DNA of 64,000 nt from Bryocella elongata (GCF_900108185.1 NZ_FNVA01000004.1:124001-188000), one strand, 5' to 3'. Numbered from the stretch's first letter, positions 16,860 through 26,839 are shown. Program-made: numbers and translations. Notes: generated by a model from the sequence alone, not told the origin.

Positions 16860-19571
16860 CTACTTCAATACGTTGATTGCAGCGACTCCCAAACCGAGCT
16901 GTCCGATCACGGTTGCAACGTCTACCAGATTACGGAGCAAAGGCCGCTTGTCCACCGTTTCGGGGACAGCGATCGTATCGCCTGGATTGAGGTGCTTATC
17001 GCGGAAGGAACCTGCGAGTGAAGCGCCGGAGAACTGCTTACTTTCGACGAGGCCATTGGCGCGCACGATGTAGATGCGATGGGTGTCAGCCGTACGCGTT
17101 CCGCCGCCGGCGTATTCTATGTAGTCCTTCACGCGGTGCTGACGCTCGTATAGGAACGAAGTCTGGTTATAGACGGCGCCGAAGACATTCACCGTGGCAG
17201 GAACCTGAGGGACGGTGAAGGTATCTCCGTCTTCCAGTGGAAGATCGGGGATGTCGGCCAGGTTGGTGCTTCCTGGTGGGATGAAAAGGACGATTCGTCC
17301 GGTGGCCTGCATCAGGCGGAGGCGCGCGGCGACGGTGCGGGCATTCTGCAGCGCCGCTACGGTCGCGACATCGTCCTGGGGAGTAAGGGAGTTGTTCGCG
17401 CTGTTGGCTTCGGCGAGCTTGATGCGCTGGTCGAGGTCATCGGCGTATGCGCCGATGCGCTGCTGCTGGACAACCCGGGTGGACTCACGGGTGAATTCCG
17501 AGCCATATAGGTAAGCGTCGTTTGCGAGACCGACGCGGGAGACGAGCTGTCGAAGTGTCTCACCTGAGTTCACGCGATATATCCCCGCGCTGGCGAACTC
17601 TCCTTCGAGGCGAACGAACTTGGTTTGCTGTGCCTGCTGCACGTGGATATCTGCAGTGGAGAAGATCGTCACGATATCGCCGGGCATCAGCTCAAGATTC
17701 TGAGCTGGATCGCCGTCGAGGATGGCCTTGCCGAGATTGAAGGGGATGAGCCGCGTAGAGAGATCGGCTGTATCGAGACGCTGGATGACGGCGTAAGACC
17801 AGTCGATTTCCGGTGCGCCGAGGATGACTTGATTGCGGACGGGGAATCGCGCCCTCACGTCCGTCACGGCGGCGCTGACAGAATCCCTTGGCGGCGCGCC
17901 CGGCTGCGATGCGCTGGTGGCATCGAGCGTGGCCGCTTGATCATTCTGGCTCCGGCGTGAGGCCGACTGTGAGGCGTTGCCTTGCGTGGTGGTGTTTGTT
18001 GTTACGAGGGGAGGAACCTCGACCTCGCGTCCGTAAACGTCGAGTTGGCGGCCATAGACGTTCGTGTCACTGTCCTGAGCATTGGGCAGGGATTGTGTCA
18101 GCGCCGTCGGCGACGGAGAGACTGCCCGACCATTGATCTGCGCGATGGGCTGGTCGGGAGCGTAGCGTCGAATGTCGGGCGTGGAATCCAGCGTGGGAAG
18201 GCCGAGTTTATTGCGCTGTTCCCAGTAGTTCCGGGTAAGCAGCGCTTCCTTGTTAGGAATAAGATCGCGGATGCGCATGCCCGGATGCCACGCGAAACGG
18301 CGCGGGTCGGCAACGTTTCCGCGGAGTGTCACGGCTTCCTTGAAACGATCAACGATAGGTGAGATCTCAAGGATGTCGCCATCCTGGAGGGTGCTTGAGA
18401 GGCCGCCCTCGTCCAGCTTGACAGCGGTAATGGAGCGGGTGTCCTCGGTGGTGCGTACTCTCTCGACCTGGAGATCGCTGGTGCGTGCCAGGGGAGAGAG
18501 GCCTCCTGCGAGCCGAATCACGTCTCGTAGGGACGTCGCGGACTTCAGCTCATAGATCGCCGGATGACGGAAGCTGCCGGCCAACGCGACGACTGGGCCT
18601 ACCGGAGGGATGTAGATGACATCGCCGGACTCGAGGCGAATGTCTTTCGACTTGTCGCCCTTGAGGAGCAAGTCGTAGAAGTCGAATGTGCCAACGACTC
18701 TGTCCTTGCGGCGGACCTCAATATTTCGCATGCTTCCACCGGGCGTTGGACCGCCGCAGGCGAAAAGTGCATTGATGAGTGTGCTGAGCGAACTAATGGT
18801 GTAGCTGCCAGGCGTCTTCGCTTCGCCCACGACGAACACATCGATCGAGCGAAGCTGGCCGACATTGACGTTTAAGTCAAAGTTAGAGAAGTTTTTGCCA
18901 ATCTGCGACTTGAGAAAATCGGTCAGGTGATCGTAGGAGATTCCAGCGACATGAATGGCTCCTACTTTTGGGATGAATATCGAGCCCGAGCGGTCGACCG
19001 TGAAGCTGCCATCGAGGGTGACGTGCCCCCAGATGCGAACGAGCAGCTCGTCACCTGGTCCGATGACGTAGTCCGGCGTGACAGGGATGCGGCTGACGGG
19101 GGCGAAGGTCGAAGGCGGGTTGCGGAACAGATCCTGACCGTACAGCGGCAGCACCTTGCCGATGGACGAGGCCGTGAGACGTTGGAAGTCGGTAAGTTCA
19201 ACCGGCTGGTTCGGATTGCGATTTGGGGAGGTCCGATTGAGACTTTGCGTTGCATCCAGGTTCTGCTGGGCGTACGGATTTTGCTCCGCGTAGGGGCTCT
19301 GCTGTATCTGCGAGGAGGGTCTTGTAAGGTCCGAGCCTATCCGCGTGAAGGAGCCGGATTGCGTGGAACCATCGTCGCCGCCAGAGATCGGATTTCCCTG
19401 CGATTGGGATGACTGCCCGGATGAAGCGTCCTGCTGGGAAGATCCGGAGCTGGTGCTCTGGCCATGTATCGAGCCTGCTTCAAAGGCTGCGTATGCGAAG
19501 ATCAGGACGCAAAGCCAGGTCGAACGGGACACCAGCAGACGCGGTTTGCTACACACCATAGTGAATCTCAT
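16860..19571 (-). CDS. polysaccharide export protein with several SLBB domains (Wza-like, 903 aa)
   Basis: It probably forms or gates the outer-membrane channel for the exopolysaccharide. After a signal sequence (WLCVLIFAYAAFEAGS) comes a disordered Ser/Gln/Asn/Gly-rich region (to about residue 125). The Poly_export domain follows (PDYVIGPGDELLVRIWGHV, then IFIPKVGAIHVAGIS), and then several SLBB beta-grasp units (for example FVVGEAKTPGSYTI, LAGSFRHPAIYEL, LEGEFASAGIYRV, VFGAVYNQTSFLY). The C-terminus is hydrophobic (VATVIGQLGLGVAAINVL). Wza is about 380 aa with two SLBB units; this one is more than twice that length. No lipoprotein cysteine is evident. The start is ambiguous (19571 or 19559, both near GAGGGA). 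It is transcribed against the neighbouring glycosyltransferases. Confidence 0.88.
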   Translation of the reverse strand: MRFTMVCSKPRLLVSRSTWLCVLIFAYAAFEAGSIHGQSTSSGSSQQDASSGQSSQSQGNPISGGDDGSTQSGSFTRIGSDLTRPSSQIQQSPYAEQNPYAQQNLDATQSLNRTSPNRNPNQPVELTDFQRLTASSIGKVLPLYGQDLFRNPPSTFAPVSRIPVTPDYVIGPGDELLVRIWGHVTLDGSFTVDRSGSIFIPKVGAIHVAGISYDHLTDFLKSQIGKNFSNFDLNVNVGQLRSIDVFVVGEAKTPGSYTISSLSTLINALFACGGPTPGGSMRNIEVRRKDRVVGTFDFYDLLLKGDKSKDIRLESGDVIYIPPVGPVVALAGSFRHPAIYELKSATSLRDVIRLAGGLSPLARTSDLQVERVRTTEDTRSITAVKLDEGGLSSTLQDGDILEISPIVDRFKEAVTLRGNVADPRRFAWHPGMRIRDLIPNKEALLTRNYWEQRNKLGLPTLDSTPDIRRYAPDQPIAQINGRAVSPSPTALTQSLPNAQDSDTNVYGRQLDVYGREVEVPPLVTTNTTTQGNASQSASRRSQNDQAATLDATSASQPGAPPRDSVSAAVTDVRARFPVRNQVILGAPEIDWSYAVIQRLDTADLSTRLIPFNLGKAILDGDPAQNLELMPGDIVTIFSTADIHVQQAQQTKFVRLEGEFASAGIYRVNSGETLRQLVSRVGLANDAYLYGSEFTRESTRVVQQQRIGAYADDLDQRIKLAEANSANNSLTPQDDVATVAALQNARTVAARLRLMQATGRIVLFIPPGSTNLADIPDLPLEDGDTFTVPQVPATVNVFGAVYNQTSFLYERQHRVKDYIEYAGGGTRTADTHRIYIVRANGLVESKQFSGASLAGSFRDKHLNPGDTIAVPETVDKRPLLRNLVDVATVIGQLGLGVAAINVLK

Positions 19572-19843
19572 TCCCTCAGCTTTGCTATTGAACGTTCCGA
19601 AGTTGTTGCCATGCCGATGCCTGATTTGAAGTGAATCGGAAAACAGAGCCACCGAGCGGTCTCGCTTGAGACCTACAAGAACGGCGCTTGTTCGAGACTC
19701 CGAGGAGGCGTTGAACAGAGCTCCCCGAACGCTTCAGTGGCGTCAGTGCAAGCCAAGTATAGTCGGCGGGGTCGCGGCTCGTCATCCGGCCTCGCTCGAT
19801 GGCATTGGGGGGAAACTCTGGGATAAAGTACTGTGAGGTGAGT

Positions 19844-20950
19844 ATGTCAAAGGAAGTTCGGCCCCCCCAGATTGTTTATGGCGTATTCAAGGGGATGGGG
19901 GATCTTCTGTGGGCTGTACCAGTGATTACTGCGGAGCTTGATCGTGGCTATCAAGTCCACCTGATCCTTTTTTCAAGTCCGGCTCTCGTAGAGTTCTGCA
20001 CCTTGGTGGACTTTGGCCTGAATCGCAGCCTGCTCGTGATCCATACACTGCCACGGACCGCGCGCGAGGCCCTGGTGTTCCTGACGATGTGCAGTGGGGT
20101 GTCCCCGAAGATGGTATGGGTCTCGCCGCATGCGCCCGCCTTGGCGGCGAGCTGGAAAATTCCCCTGGTTTTGTGGACCCTGAAGACACTGTTCTGGGGA
20201 TCGGCACGAGTAGTCGGCGCGACTACGGAGCCCATGGCGCGATTGTTCGATCGCGCACTGCCTGTGGACCGGTCCCTTCCCCTCAAGCAGCGGGAGTGGA
20301 GTATGTACGCGCTGTTGCGTGGAGATGCGGTTGCGGCAGACGTTCCACTGCCGCGATTCGCCCCGGAGATCATGCAGGAGGCAAGCGAGCCGTCGCGTTT
20401 CGATTTGATCATTCACCCCGGAGCCATGGCTCTGAATCGGACTTGGCCTCATAACAAGTATCCGGAGGTGATCGCACTGTTGCCGGAGGAGTGGACGATA
20501 GGGGTTCTGGGGCTGCCGCAGGACATAGAGCCACTGCGTGGGATGCTGCCTGCCGATCGGTCGATCGTGTTCCTTACCGGCTCGCTTCGGCAGGCGCTGT
20601 TGACATTAGCCGGGGCGCGGATTCTGCTGGTGATGGACAGCGGCAATGTTCATTTCGCCGAGGTGCTCGGGCGTCCGGCTGTCGCAGTGTTCGGCAAGGA
20701 GGATCCAAGCACGATCATTCCGCGTGGTTTGGTCGAGCCGGTGTATGAGAAGAGTGTTCCGTGCCAGCCATGTGGGCTAGCCGTATGCACGCAGACGGAG
20801 CCTTTCTGCATGACGAACCTTGCTCCGGCGACGGTTGCCAGCCGCCTCATACGTCTCGCCGGGGCCCATGCAAAGGGCATGGCATCTTTCTCAGCAGGCC
20901 GTTTCGATGTCCCCGCAGATTTGATTGCATTACTGAGCCATGATGCGTAG
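19844..20950 (+). CDS. glycosyltransferase family 9 (heptosyltransferase-like)
   Basis: A GT-B fold enzyme that resembles ADP-heptose:LPS heptosyltransferases. The C-terminal donor site shows PGAMALNRTWPHNKYPEV, then LLVMDSGNVHFAEVLGRPAVAVFG and the Cys-containing stretch CQPCGLAVC...FCM usual in this family. It is 368 aa and lacks membrane segments. The start at 19844 follows GAGGTGAG; an upstream in-frame ATG at 19799 adds 15 unlikely residues. It could act on the exopolysaccharide or on LPS core. Its 3' end overlaps the next gene by 11 bases, so the five genes from 19844 to 25568 probably form one operon. Confidence 0.85.
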   Translation: MSKEVRPPQIVYGVFKGMGDLLWAVPVITAELDRGYQVHLILFSSPALVEFCTLVDFGLNRSLLVIHTLPRTAREALVFLTMCSGVSPKMVWVSPHAPALAASWKIPLVLWTLKTLFWGSARVVGATTEPMARLFDRALPVDRSLPLKQREWSMYALLRGDAVAADVPLPRFAPEIMQEASEPSRFDLIIHPGAMALNRTWPHNKYPEVIALLPEEWTIGVLGLPQDIEPLRGMLPADRSIVFLTGSLRQALLTLAGARILLVMDSGNVHFAEVLGRPAVAVFGKEDPSTIIPRGLVEPVYEKSVPCQPCGLAVCTQTEPFCMTNLAPATVASRLIRLAGAHAKGMASFSAGRFDVPADLIALLSHDA

Positions 20951-22280
20951 CGCTTACCGCGATACCACGTCAGCAGATTCGACCGTGCTACCGTACATCC
21001 TTCTCGCCGCCGGAATCATCCGCGCAGCTGTCGTCCTCCTGCTGCGCACATATCGCACCCCGCTTCTTTGGGAGGTTGGGCCACTCGCCGCGAATCTCTA
21101 CCATCGGCTAGGCTATGCAGAACAACTGCCGGGACAGCAGCCGTGGCCCGCGATCTTTATGCCGCCCGGCTATGCTTTTTGGGTCGCGGCCTTCTACAAG
21201 GTTTTCGGGATGGGACCCACCGCATACATCGCCATCCAGGTATGCCAGATTGGCCTAGGGCTCGTTGTCGTGCTGCTGGTCTATAAGCTGGCCGTGATCC
21301 TCGTCGGACACGACTGTGCCGCTGCCGCTGCCGCAATGACCGCGCTGTACCCACCTCTGGTCTATCTCCCGGTCGAGTTTCATGCCATCAACCTCTATCT
21401 TCCGCTTGAAATGGCCTGCATCTACTTCCTTGCCGAATTCGCCACAGCCAGGAAAGGCACCACGTCGGTGTTCCTTGCCGCCGTCTGCATGGGGGGGCTC
21501 CTTCTGTTCCGCGCGGAGGCGTTGGCATTAGTGGTGATCTTCGCCGCTCTTCTCTTGGTCCTGCGTGGCAAATCTGCTCTCATACCCGCGCTATGGTTCC
21601 TGCTGATTTCGTTTGCTATCCTGGCACCATGGACCATTCGAAACTACGTCTTCTTTAGGTCCCTGATTCCGGTCTGTCAATCGAGTGGCACGAATCTGTG
21701 GATCGGTAATAACCCCCTGGCCACCGGGGACGATCGCTATCAGGCTGCGGACGACGTGCGGAGCGCGTTGAGCAAGGATACGAAGGGGGACGTCGCCAGG
21801 GAGTTTGGTCTCACGCAAATTCCTCTGGAAATCCGTGAGAGTTTCCGCCAAATACCTTTTGACAAGGACTCGTTGATCAGGAAGGATCGCGTGCTGCAAA
21901 CCGTTGCGGTCCGTTTCATCGAAAGTCAGCCCAAGCAGTTCCTTCGCGTGGCCCTGAAGAAGAGCTTCTACTTTTTCTTCGTGGATTTCCATCACGAAAT
22001 GGGACGCAGGCCTGTCTACTGGATTCCTGCATCGTTGCTGTCTCTTCTGGCTCTTGCAGGGCTCGTGCTTGGTTGGCGCGATTTGGACAAATCGTTCCTG
22101 CTCGTCATAGTGCCTATTCTTTTCTCTGTACTTTTAGGGGCTGTCGTCTTCGTCATTCCCCGCTACAGGATTGTCAATGATCCCCTCCTCATCCTTTGCG
22201 CGGCGTTACTCGCTCCGGCGATCAAACGGACGCGCGATGGAGACGCGCTCGTCGACCCGCTTGTCAGGCGTTTATCCTAG
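20940..22280 (+). CDS. membrane glycosyltransferase-like protein (GT39/ArnT type)
   Basis: A 446-aa polytopic protein with about nine to ten hydrophobic segments (for example LGLVVVLLVYKLAVILVG and LVVIFAALLLVLRG). It has a periplasmic-loop type motif near the N-terminus (FMPPGYAFWVAAFYKVFG) that resembles the first loop of lipid-linked-sugar-dependent glycosyltransferases. The second half has a soluble stretch (residues 240-330) starting LWIGNNPLATGDDRYQAAD. This is typical of GT-C mannosyl/dolichyl-phosphate-type proteins, but the specific family is not certain. It overlaps the GT9 gene and is followed 14 bases later by the next glycosyltransferase, which places it in the polysaccharide operon. 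A Wzy-like role is a less likely alternative. Confidence 0.7.
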   Translation: MMRSAYRDTTSADSTVLPYILLAAGIIRAAVVLLLRTYRTPLLWEVGPLAANLYHRLGYAEQLPGQQPWPAIFMPPGYAFWVAAFYKVFGMGPTAYIAIQVCQIGLGLVVVLLVYKLAVILVGHDCAAAAAAMTALYPPLVYLPVEFHAINLYLPLEMACIYFLAEFATARKGTTSVFLAAVCMGGLLLFRAEALALVVIFAALLLVLRGKSALIPALWFLLISFAILAPWTIRNYVFFRSLIPVCQSSGTNLWIGNNPLATGDDRYQAADDVRSALSKDTKGDVAREFGLTQIPLEIRESFRQIPFDKDSLIRKDRVLQTVAVRFIESQPKQFLRVALKKSFYFFFVDFHHEMGRRPVYWIPASLLSLLALAGLVLGWRDLDKSFLLVIVPILFSVLLGAVVFVIPRYRIVNDPLLILCAALLAPAIKRTRDGDALVDPLVRRLS

Positions 22281-22294
22281 TGGAGGTGGAGCAG

Positions 22295-23209
22295 ATGGCG
22301 TCAGAGAGCTTGGGCTGTTGCACAATAGTCAAAGGCAAGATCGGCATTGCCACAGTACTGTACAACTCCGGAGAGGTGCTGGCTGAGTTCCTCGCGTCCC
22401 TGCGGTCGCAGACTTACACGAACTTTGTGGTGTACGTTGTGGACAATGCTTCGGTCGACAACTCCGCAGAGCAATGCAGTCTCGCCGGCGATCGATTTAT
22501 TGTGACGATCAACAAGCGGAATACCGGCTTCGCCTACGGAACCAATCAGGGGATCAGACAGGCTTTGGAGGATGGTTGCGAGTACGTCCTTCTGCTAAAC
22601 AACGATGTGGCATTTGAGGCCGATTTCCTTGATCGATTCGTAAAGGGGATGGAGCGCACGGCAGCGGACATCGGAGCTCCGCTCACTTTCTACTACGACC
22701 GCCCCAATATTATTTGGGCGGCTGGAGGACGGTTTCAGAGGTGGGCAGGTTATCGCCCATTGCACCTCGGGATGGAGCAGCAGTACAGCGCAGAGTTTGC
22801 GCAAGATCGCCTCATCCAGTTTTCGCCGGGCTCCGGCTTGATGGCGCATCGACGTGTCTTCGAGCGCATTGGATTCCTGGACGAGACGTTCTTCACCTAC
22901 TGGGAAGACACGGACTTCTCGGTGCGCGCGCTCAAGGCGGGCCTTCGGAGCTACCTGATCCCCAAGGCGAGGCTCTGGCACAAAGTGAGCAGCCTCACCG
23001 GGATGAACTCCGAGTTTCAACGCTTCTATGCGGTGCGGAATCACGCTCTGTATATAGCCAAGCACTGTGGCCCCCTTGAGGCTACGTTGCTCCACGGAAT
23101 CTACCTCACGGCCTACCGTTTGATTGGGCTGCTGAGGCTGCGAACGGATGAGCGCGTGGCGTTCTGGAAGAAGGGGATTGAGATTGCTCGAACCGCCGGT
23201 TACAAATGA
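22295..23209 (+). CDS. glycosyltransferase family 2, rhamnosyltransferase type
   Basis: A 304-aa GT-A enzyme. Visible motifs are IGIATVLYNSGEVLAEFL, VVDNASVDNS, NTGFAYGTNQG, the metal-binding LLLNNDVAF and the acceptor-side FDE-type FLDETFFTYWEDTDFSVRA, the standard order for WbbL/RfbF-like transferases. The start at 22295 has GGAGGTGGA ending five bases upstream; earlier in-frame codons overlap the preceding gene. It has no membrane anchor. It lies in the operon, 14 bases after the GT39-like gene and 34 bases before the flippase. Confidence 0.88.
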   Translation: MASESLGCCTIVKGKIGIATVLYNSGEVLAEFLASLRSQTYTNFVVYVVDNASVDNSAEQCSLAGDRFIVTINKRNTGFAYGTNQGIRQALEDGCEYVLLLNNDVAFEADFLDRFVKGMERTAADIGAPLTFYYDRPNIIWAAGGRFQRWAGYRPLHLGMEQQYSAEFAQDRLIQFSPGSGLMAHRRVFERIGFLDETFFTYWEDTDFSVRALKAGLRSYLIPKARLWHKVSSLTGMNSEFQRFYAVRNHALYIAKHCGPLEATLLHGIYLTAYRLIGLLRLRTDERVAFWKKGIEIARTAGYK

Positions 23210-23243
23210 CGCACTACTGCGCGAGGGCACGGATGCAACCGTC

Positions 23244-24701
23244 ATGAAAGAGAAGCTTCCCGAGGCAAGGGAGGTAGCCAATAAGGCAATCTTCGGCATC
23301 TTGGCGCTGGGCAGCCGTCAGGTGCTGGTGCATGGCGTGAACCTTGCCGGCAACGTGATGCTGGCGAGATTGCTCTCCCCGAAGGACTTCGGCGTCTACG
23401 CGGTTGTGATCTTTCTCATAACTTTTCTGGGAACGTTCGGCGGAACGGGCCTGGCCAGCAATCTTATCCGTTCGGTGCGGCCGCCTACGGACGACGAGTA
23501 CGCCGCCGTGTTCACTGCACAACAGATAGTGCTGTGCAGTGTGACTGGAGCGTTGACACTTCTGGCCCCGAAGCTCACGCAGATCTACCATTTGCAACGT
23601 TCCTACGTTTGGCTCTTCTGGTTGGCAGCGATGGCGTTGATGATCACTTCCCTCACCGTAATACCCCAGATTAGGATGGAGCGCGAACTAGCCTTCTCCA
23701 GACTGGCGGTTGCGGAGGTCTGGCAGACGATCATGTTCAACGTCTGCGCGGTCGTACTCGCCTGGCGCGGATTCGGAGGGATGTCATTCGGGATCGCGCT
23801 GCTTGTACGTGCCTTGACCAGCGTGATCGCGATTTATTTGCTGGAGCCGTGGCGCCCACGCTGGCACTGGGATTGGAAGATCATCCGCAGCAACCTGTCG
23901 TTCGGCATCTACTACCAGTTCTCCCAGGTGTTATCCCTCGTGAAGGACGCGATCGTTCCCTTGCTGCTTGGACTGGTTCTTGGAGCGGCGAGTGTGGGAT
24001 ACACGAGCTGGGCTAGCATGGTGGCTAGTTACCCCGTGCTTGCTCTCATGATTCTGCAACGAGTCTATCTGCCAACGTTTTCACGGTTGCAGCACGAGCC
24101 CCCAGCTCTCAAGCGCTTCGTCGAGAAAGTGGTGCTGGCGACCAATGCACTGGCGGCGCCAGCTTCGGTATTTATGTTGGTTCTCATCTACCCTTTGACG
24201 GCAATGGTCTACGGGCCGAAGTGGTACGTCGCCATCCCTCTTTACTTTCTTTTCTGGACGACCAATTTGTTTTCGCCCACGTCCACGCCGCTGCTTGCGT
24301 TGTTGAATGCCATGGGTTTCGCGCGGATCGTGTTTGCGTTCACGGTGCTCTGGATGGTAATGACGTGGGTCATCGGGATTCCCTTGGTGCTCAGGTTTGG
24401 AGCAATCGGCCTGGCATGGGCGAACGTCTGCGTGCAGGTCTCAAACTTGTTTCTCTTCGCTATCGTGAAGCGTAAGTTACCGTTGCTCATCTCCGCCTCG
24501 ATTGTTCCTGGGTGGGCCCTGGCTGCCGTAGTGGGGCTGCTGTTGTGGTGGGTAAACCGCGTGCATCCTATTCAATCGATCGCGATGCTGCTGGCTTACT
24601 TGTCCGTCGGAGTGCTTGTGTACGGCTCCGGTATGCTTTACTGGCATGGGCCGGAGATAAGACAACTTCTTCCCCTCGTGCGCTCTAGGAGGGTGGCGTA
24701 G
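23244..24701 (+). CDS. lipid-linked oligosaccharide flippase (Wzx-like, MOP superfamily)
   Basis: It would turn undecaprenyl-linked repeat units from the cytoplasmic to the periplasmic face. The 485-aa product has about 12-14 hydrophobic segments and the family start (FGILALGSRQVLVHGVNLAGNVMLARLLSPKDFGVYAVV), which is very close to the O-antigen/teichoic acid exporters of the MOP superfamily. The start at 23244 (MKEKLPEARE) is chosen by fit; the ribosome-binding site is weak. The gene ends in the base before the ATG of the next glycosyltransferase (24702), so translation is coupled. Confidence 0.88.
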   Translation: MKEKLPEAREVANKAIFGILALGSRQVLVHGVNLAGNVMLARLLSPKDFGVYAVVIFLITFLGTFGGTGLASNLIRSVRPPTDDEYAAVFTAQQIVLCSVTGALTLLAPKLTQIYHLQRSYVWLFWLAAMALMITSLTVIPQIRMERELAFSRLAVAEVWQTIMFNVCAVVLAWRGFGGMSFGIALLVRALTSVIAIYLLEPWRPRWHWDWKIIRSNLSFGIYYQFSQVLSLVKDAIVPLLLGLVLGAASVGYTSWASMVASYPVLALMILQRVYLPTFSRLQHEPPALKRFVEKVVLATNALAAPASVFMLVLIYPLTAMVYGPKWYVAIPLYFLFWTTNLFSPTSTPLLALLNAMGFARIVFAFTVLWMVMTWVIGIPLVLRFGAIGLAWANVCVQVSNLFLFAIVKRKLPLLISASIVPGWALAAVVGLLLWWVNRVHPIQSIAMLLAYLSVGVLVYGSGMLYWHGPEIRQLLPLVRSRRVA

Positions 24702-25568
24702 ATGCAGACGGTAGGGCAGGATGGCGAGCACAGCAGACCCAGCATCACTGGAGTGATCGTGGCTCGCAACGAGGCCGATAAGGTGATGCATGCGCTTGCG
24801 TCTGTAAGGCCCATCTTGGATGAGTTGCTGTTCTGCGACATGGAAAGCAGCGACGCCACAGCCGCTATTGCGGCCAGCTTTGGAGCGACAGTGATTCCAG
24901 TGGCCCTCGCCACGGGGCAGGAGCCGGTACGCCCGGCAGCGGTGGCCAAGGCGAGCGGCGAATGGGTGCTGATGTTCGATGCGGATGAGGTGATCGAACC
25001 GCGTTTGCGTGAGACGCTGCTGCGCATCGCTCGCCAGGACGAAGCGGACGTGGTCAGCCTACCGCGCTTCAACTATCTCTTCGGCAAGCCGATGTACGGC
25101 GCGCTGATGGGCGCCAATGATGATCGACAGATCCGCTTCTTCAAGAAGGGAGCGGTCGAAGTGACGGCAGCGCTGCACGTACAACCCGTCGTCCAACCTG
25201 GGGCACGCCTCAAGGAACTTACCTTTCAGCATGATGGCGCCATCATCCACTTCAATTACGTCGATATCGACAATTACCTTACCAAATTCATTCGCTATAC
25301 CTACATGGAGTCGCGAAAGCCGTCAGCCGCCGCCAAATATAAGCTTTTCCCTACCATTCTCAAGATGGGGTGGGAGTTCGTAAACCGGTACCTTCGCAAA
25401 GGCGGCTACCGCGACGGCTGGCGCGGTTTCTACATTGCAGCCTCGATGAGCTTTTACCGCCTCACCATATGGGCACGCGTGTGCGAAATGGAAGATGTAG
25501 GGACGCGGGAGCAGATCCAGTCAATATATTCCCGCGAGGCTGCTCGATCTGTACGCGAAAATCACTAA
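24702..25568 (+). CDS. glycosyltransferase family 2, WaaE/LgtF type
   Basis: A 288-aa enzyme of the group that adds glucose or galactose to LPS or polysaccharide. The motifs are TGVIVARNEADKVMHAL, LFCDMESSDATAAIA, the metal site LMFDADEVIEPR, and a conserved block NDDRQIRFFKKG. A C-terminal amphipathic region (YRDGWRGFYIAASMSFYRLTIW) may rest on the membrane. Start and stop of the flippase and this gene abut. It is the last gene of the plus-strand operon and converges on the polymerase gene, with 38 bp between. Confidence 0.87.
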   Translation: MQTVGQDGEHSRPSITGVIVARNEADKVMHALASVRPILDELLFCDMESSDATAAIAASFGATVIPVALATGQEPVRPAAVAKASGEWVLMFDADEVIEPRLRETLLRIARQDEADVVSLPRFNYLFGKPMYGALMGANDDRQIRFFKKGAVEVTAALHVQPVVQPGARLKELTFQHDGAIIHFNYVDIDNYLTKFIRYTYMESRKPSAAAKYKLFPTILKMGWEFVNRYLRKGGYRDGWRGFYIAASMSFYRLTIWARVCEMEDVGTREQIQSIYSREAARSVRENH

Positions 25569-25606
25569 CGAAAGCGTCTATGCGACATGATCGAAGGCAA
25601 GCGGGG

Positions 25607-26839
25607 TCACCTGTTTGAGCGCATGCCGATGCGACGTAGCAACCGGAACCTCGCAAGCCACGTGACGATCACGCCGAGAAGGATTGATTCAGGAAGATAG
25701 AACGGCCCGCTGATAGGGATAATACCCACACCGGCAAGATACAAGAACGCAATGAACACTCCTGGGCCCGCTCCACGGCGCAGCTTCCAAGCGAGCGTAG
25801 ACATCAAGAAAGCGGCAAGGGCCGAGTATGCGCAGACCGCGAGAAGGGCGCAAGGTCCGAAGTCAGCGTAGGTCACTCCAAGGTCAAAAGCACCTGTCCC
25901 TTCGTCTAGGCGATAGGAGGCGGGATTGTAGATCTTTGCCAGCAGGAACGGGCCAAAATCCTTGGGTTTGTCGGGAAGTATCGCGCGCGGCACTCGCGAG
26001 TAGAACTCGTTCTCGAGCATTAGCCGACCGTAGTAGATCCTGCCGTGCGGATCGTCGATCACGAGCATGGCGTTGCGTACATAGTCCGCGTAATCGGAGA
26101 CCGATACTAGGGTGTCCGCGATATCTCCTGCGCTCGAGAAGAGGGCGAATGATCCAATTAGCAATACAGCAATGGAGACAGCCATTGCTGATGCGGCGAG
26201 GATCCGGACGGGAATACCGCGGACATAGACGCGGTGCATCATCCATATCAGGGCGTAAGTGATGATCTGCCCTTTGCTGCCGTGCCAGTACGCAAGAAGC
26301 ATGCAGAGAGAAAAAAATGCGGCCGTGCTCTTGACGGACTTGTCTTTGCGGAAGAGGAAGACGACGAATGCGAGGCTGACGAACGTGGTTGAGCCGTAAA
26401 AAGGGAGACCATAGCCGGTCCGCGTGAGCTCGTAGATGCGGCGAGGCTCGGCGAGATATTGATGAAACTGAATGAGGATAGGAAGGTAAAGCAGGAAGCC
26501 GATTAGCAGCAGGAGCCAGGGGAGATGGCTGAAGTCCTCGGACACCTCCGCGTCGCGGAGTTTAAGGGGCTTGACGTAGGCGTAGACGAGCGATCCAACA
26601 AGAAACGAAAGCGCGTAGGTGGCATAACAATAAGCGTAAGCGTAGCTGCTGCCGCCGGGATCTGTTGACATCCAGAGATAGAAGCCCTGGAAGACGTATT
26701 TGGCCCCAATGCTGAGAATGATGGTCGGGGTAGCCCAGTTGATCCAGCTACGGTCTTTCCATACAACGAGAAGGTAAGACGCAATGACAAGCAAGAACGA
26801 CACAAACATGACTGTCGCGTCGAAGAGCTTGCTGTCCAT
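25607..26839 (-). CDS. Wzy-like polysaccharide repeat-unit polymerase
   Basis: A 410-aa integral membrane protein with about ten to eleven hydrophobic segments and a large periplasmic loop near the C-terminal half (residues about 255-330, EFYSRVPRAILPDKPKDFGP). This is the layout of O-antigen/EPS polymerases that join repeat units at the periplasmic face. Wzy proteins have very low sequence conservation, so the call rests on topology, length and the surrounding wzx/wzz/wza-type genes. It is preceded by GAGGAT. It lies 111 bp downstream of the wzz-like gene on the same strand. Confidence 0.75.
   Translation of the reverse strand: MDSKLFDATVMFVSFLLVIASYLLVVWKDRSWINWATPTIILSIGAKYVFQGFYLWMSTDPGGSSYAYAYCYATYALSFLVGSLVYAYVKPLKLRDAEVSEDFSHLPWLLLLIGFLLYLPILIQFHQYLAEPRRIYELTRTGYGLPFYGSTTFVSLAFVVFLFRKDKSVKSTAAFFSLCMLLAYWHGSKGQIITYALIWMMHRVYVRGIPVRILAASAMAVSIAVLLIGSFALFSSAGDIADTLVSVSDYADYVRNAMLVIDDPHGRIYYGRLMLENEFYSRVPRAILPDKPKDFGPFLLAKIYNPASYRLDEGTGAFDLGVTYADFGPCALLAVCAYSALAAFLMSTLAWKLRRGAGPGVFIAFLYLAGVGIIPISGPFYLPESILLGVIVTWLARFRLLRRIGMRSNR

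Noticed and set aside
20940..22280. Wzy polymerase at the GT39-like gene
   Set aside because: The FMPPGYAFWV loop and the arrangement fit a GT-C transferase better, and a better polymerase candidate lies at 25607-26839.
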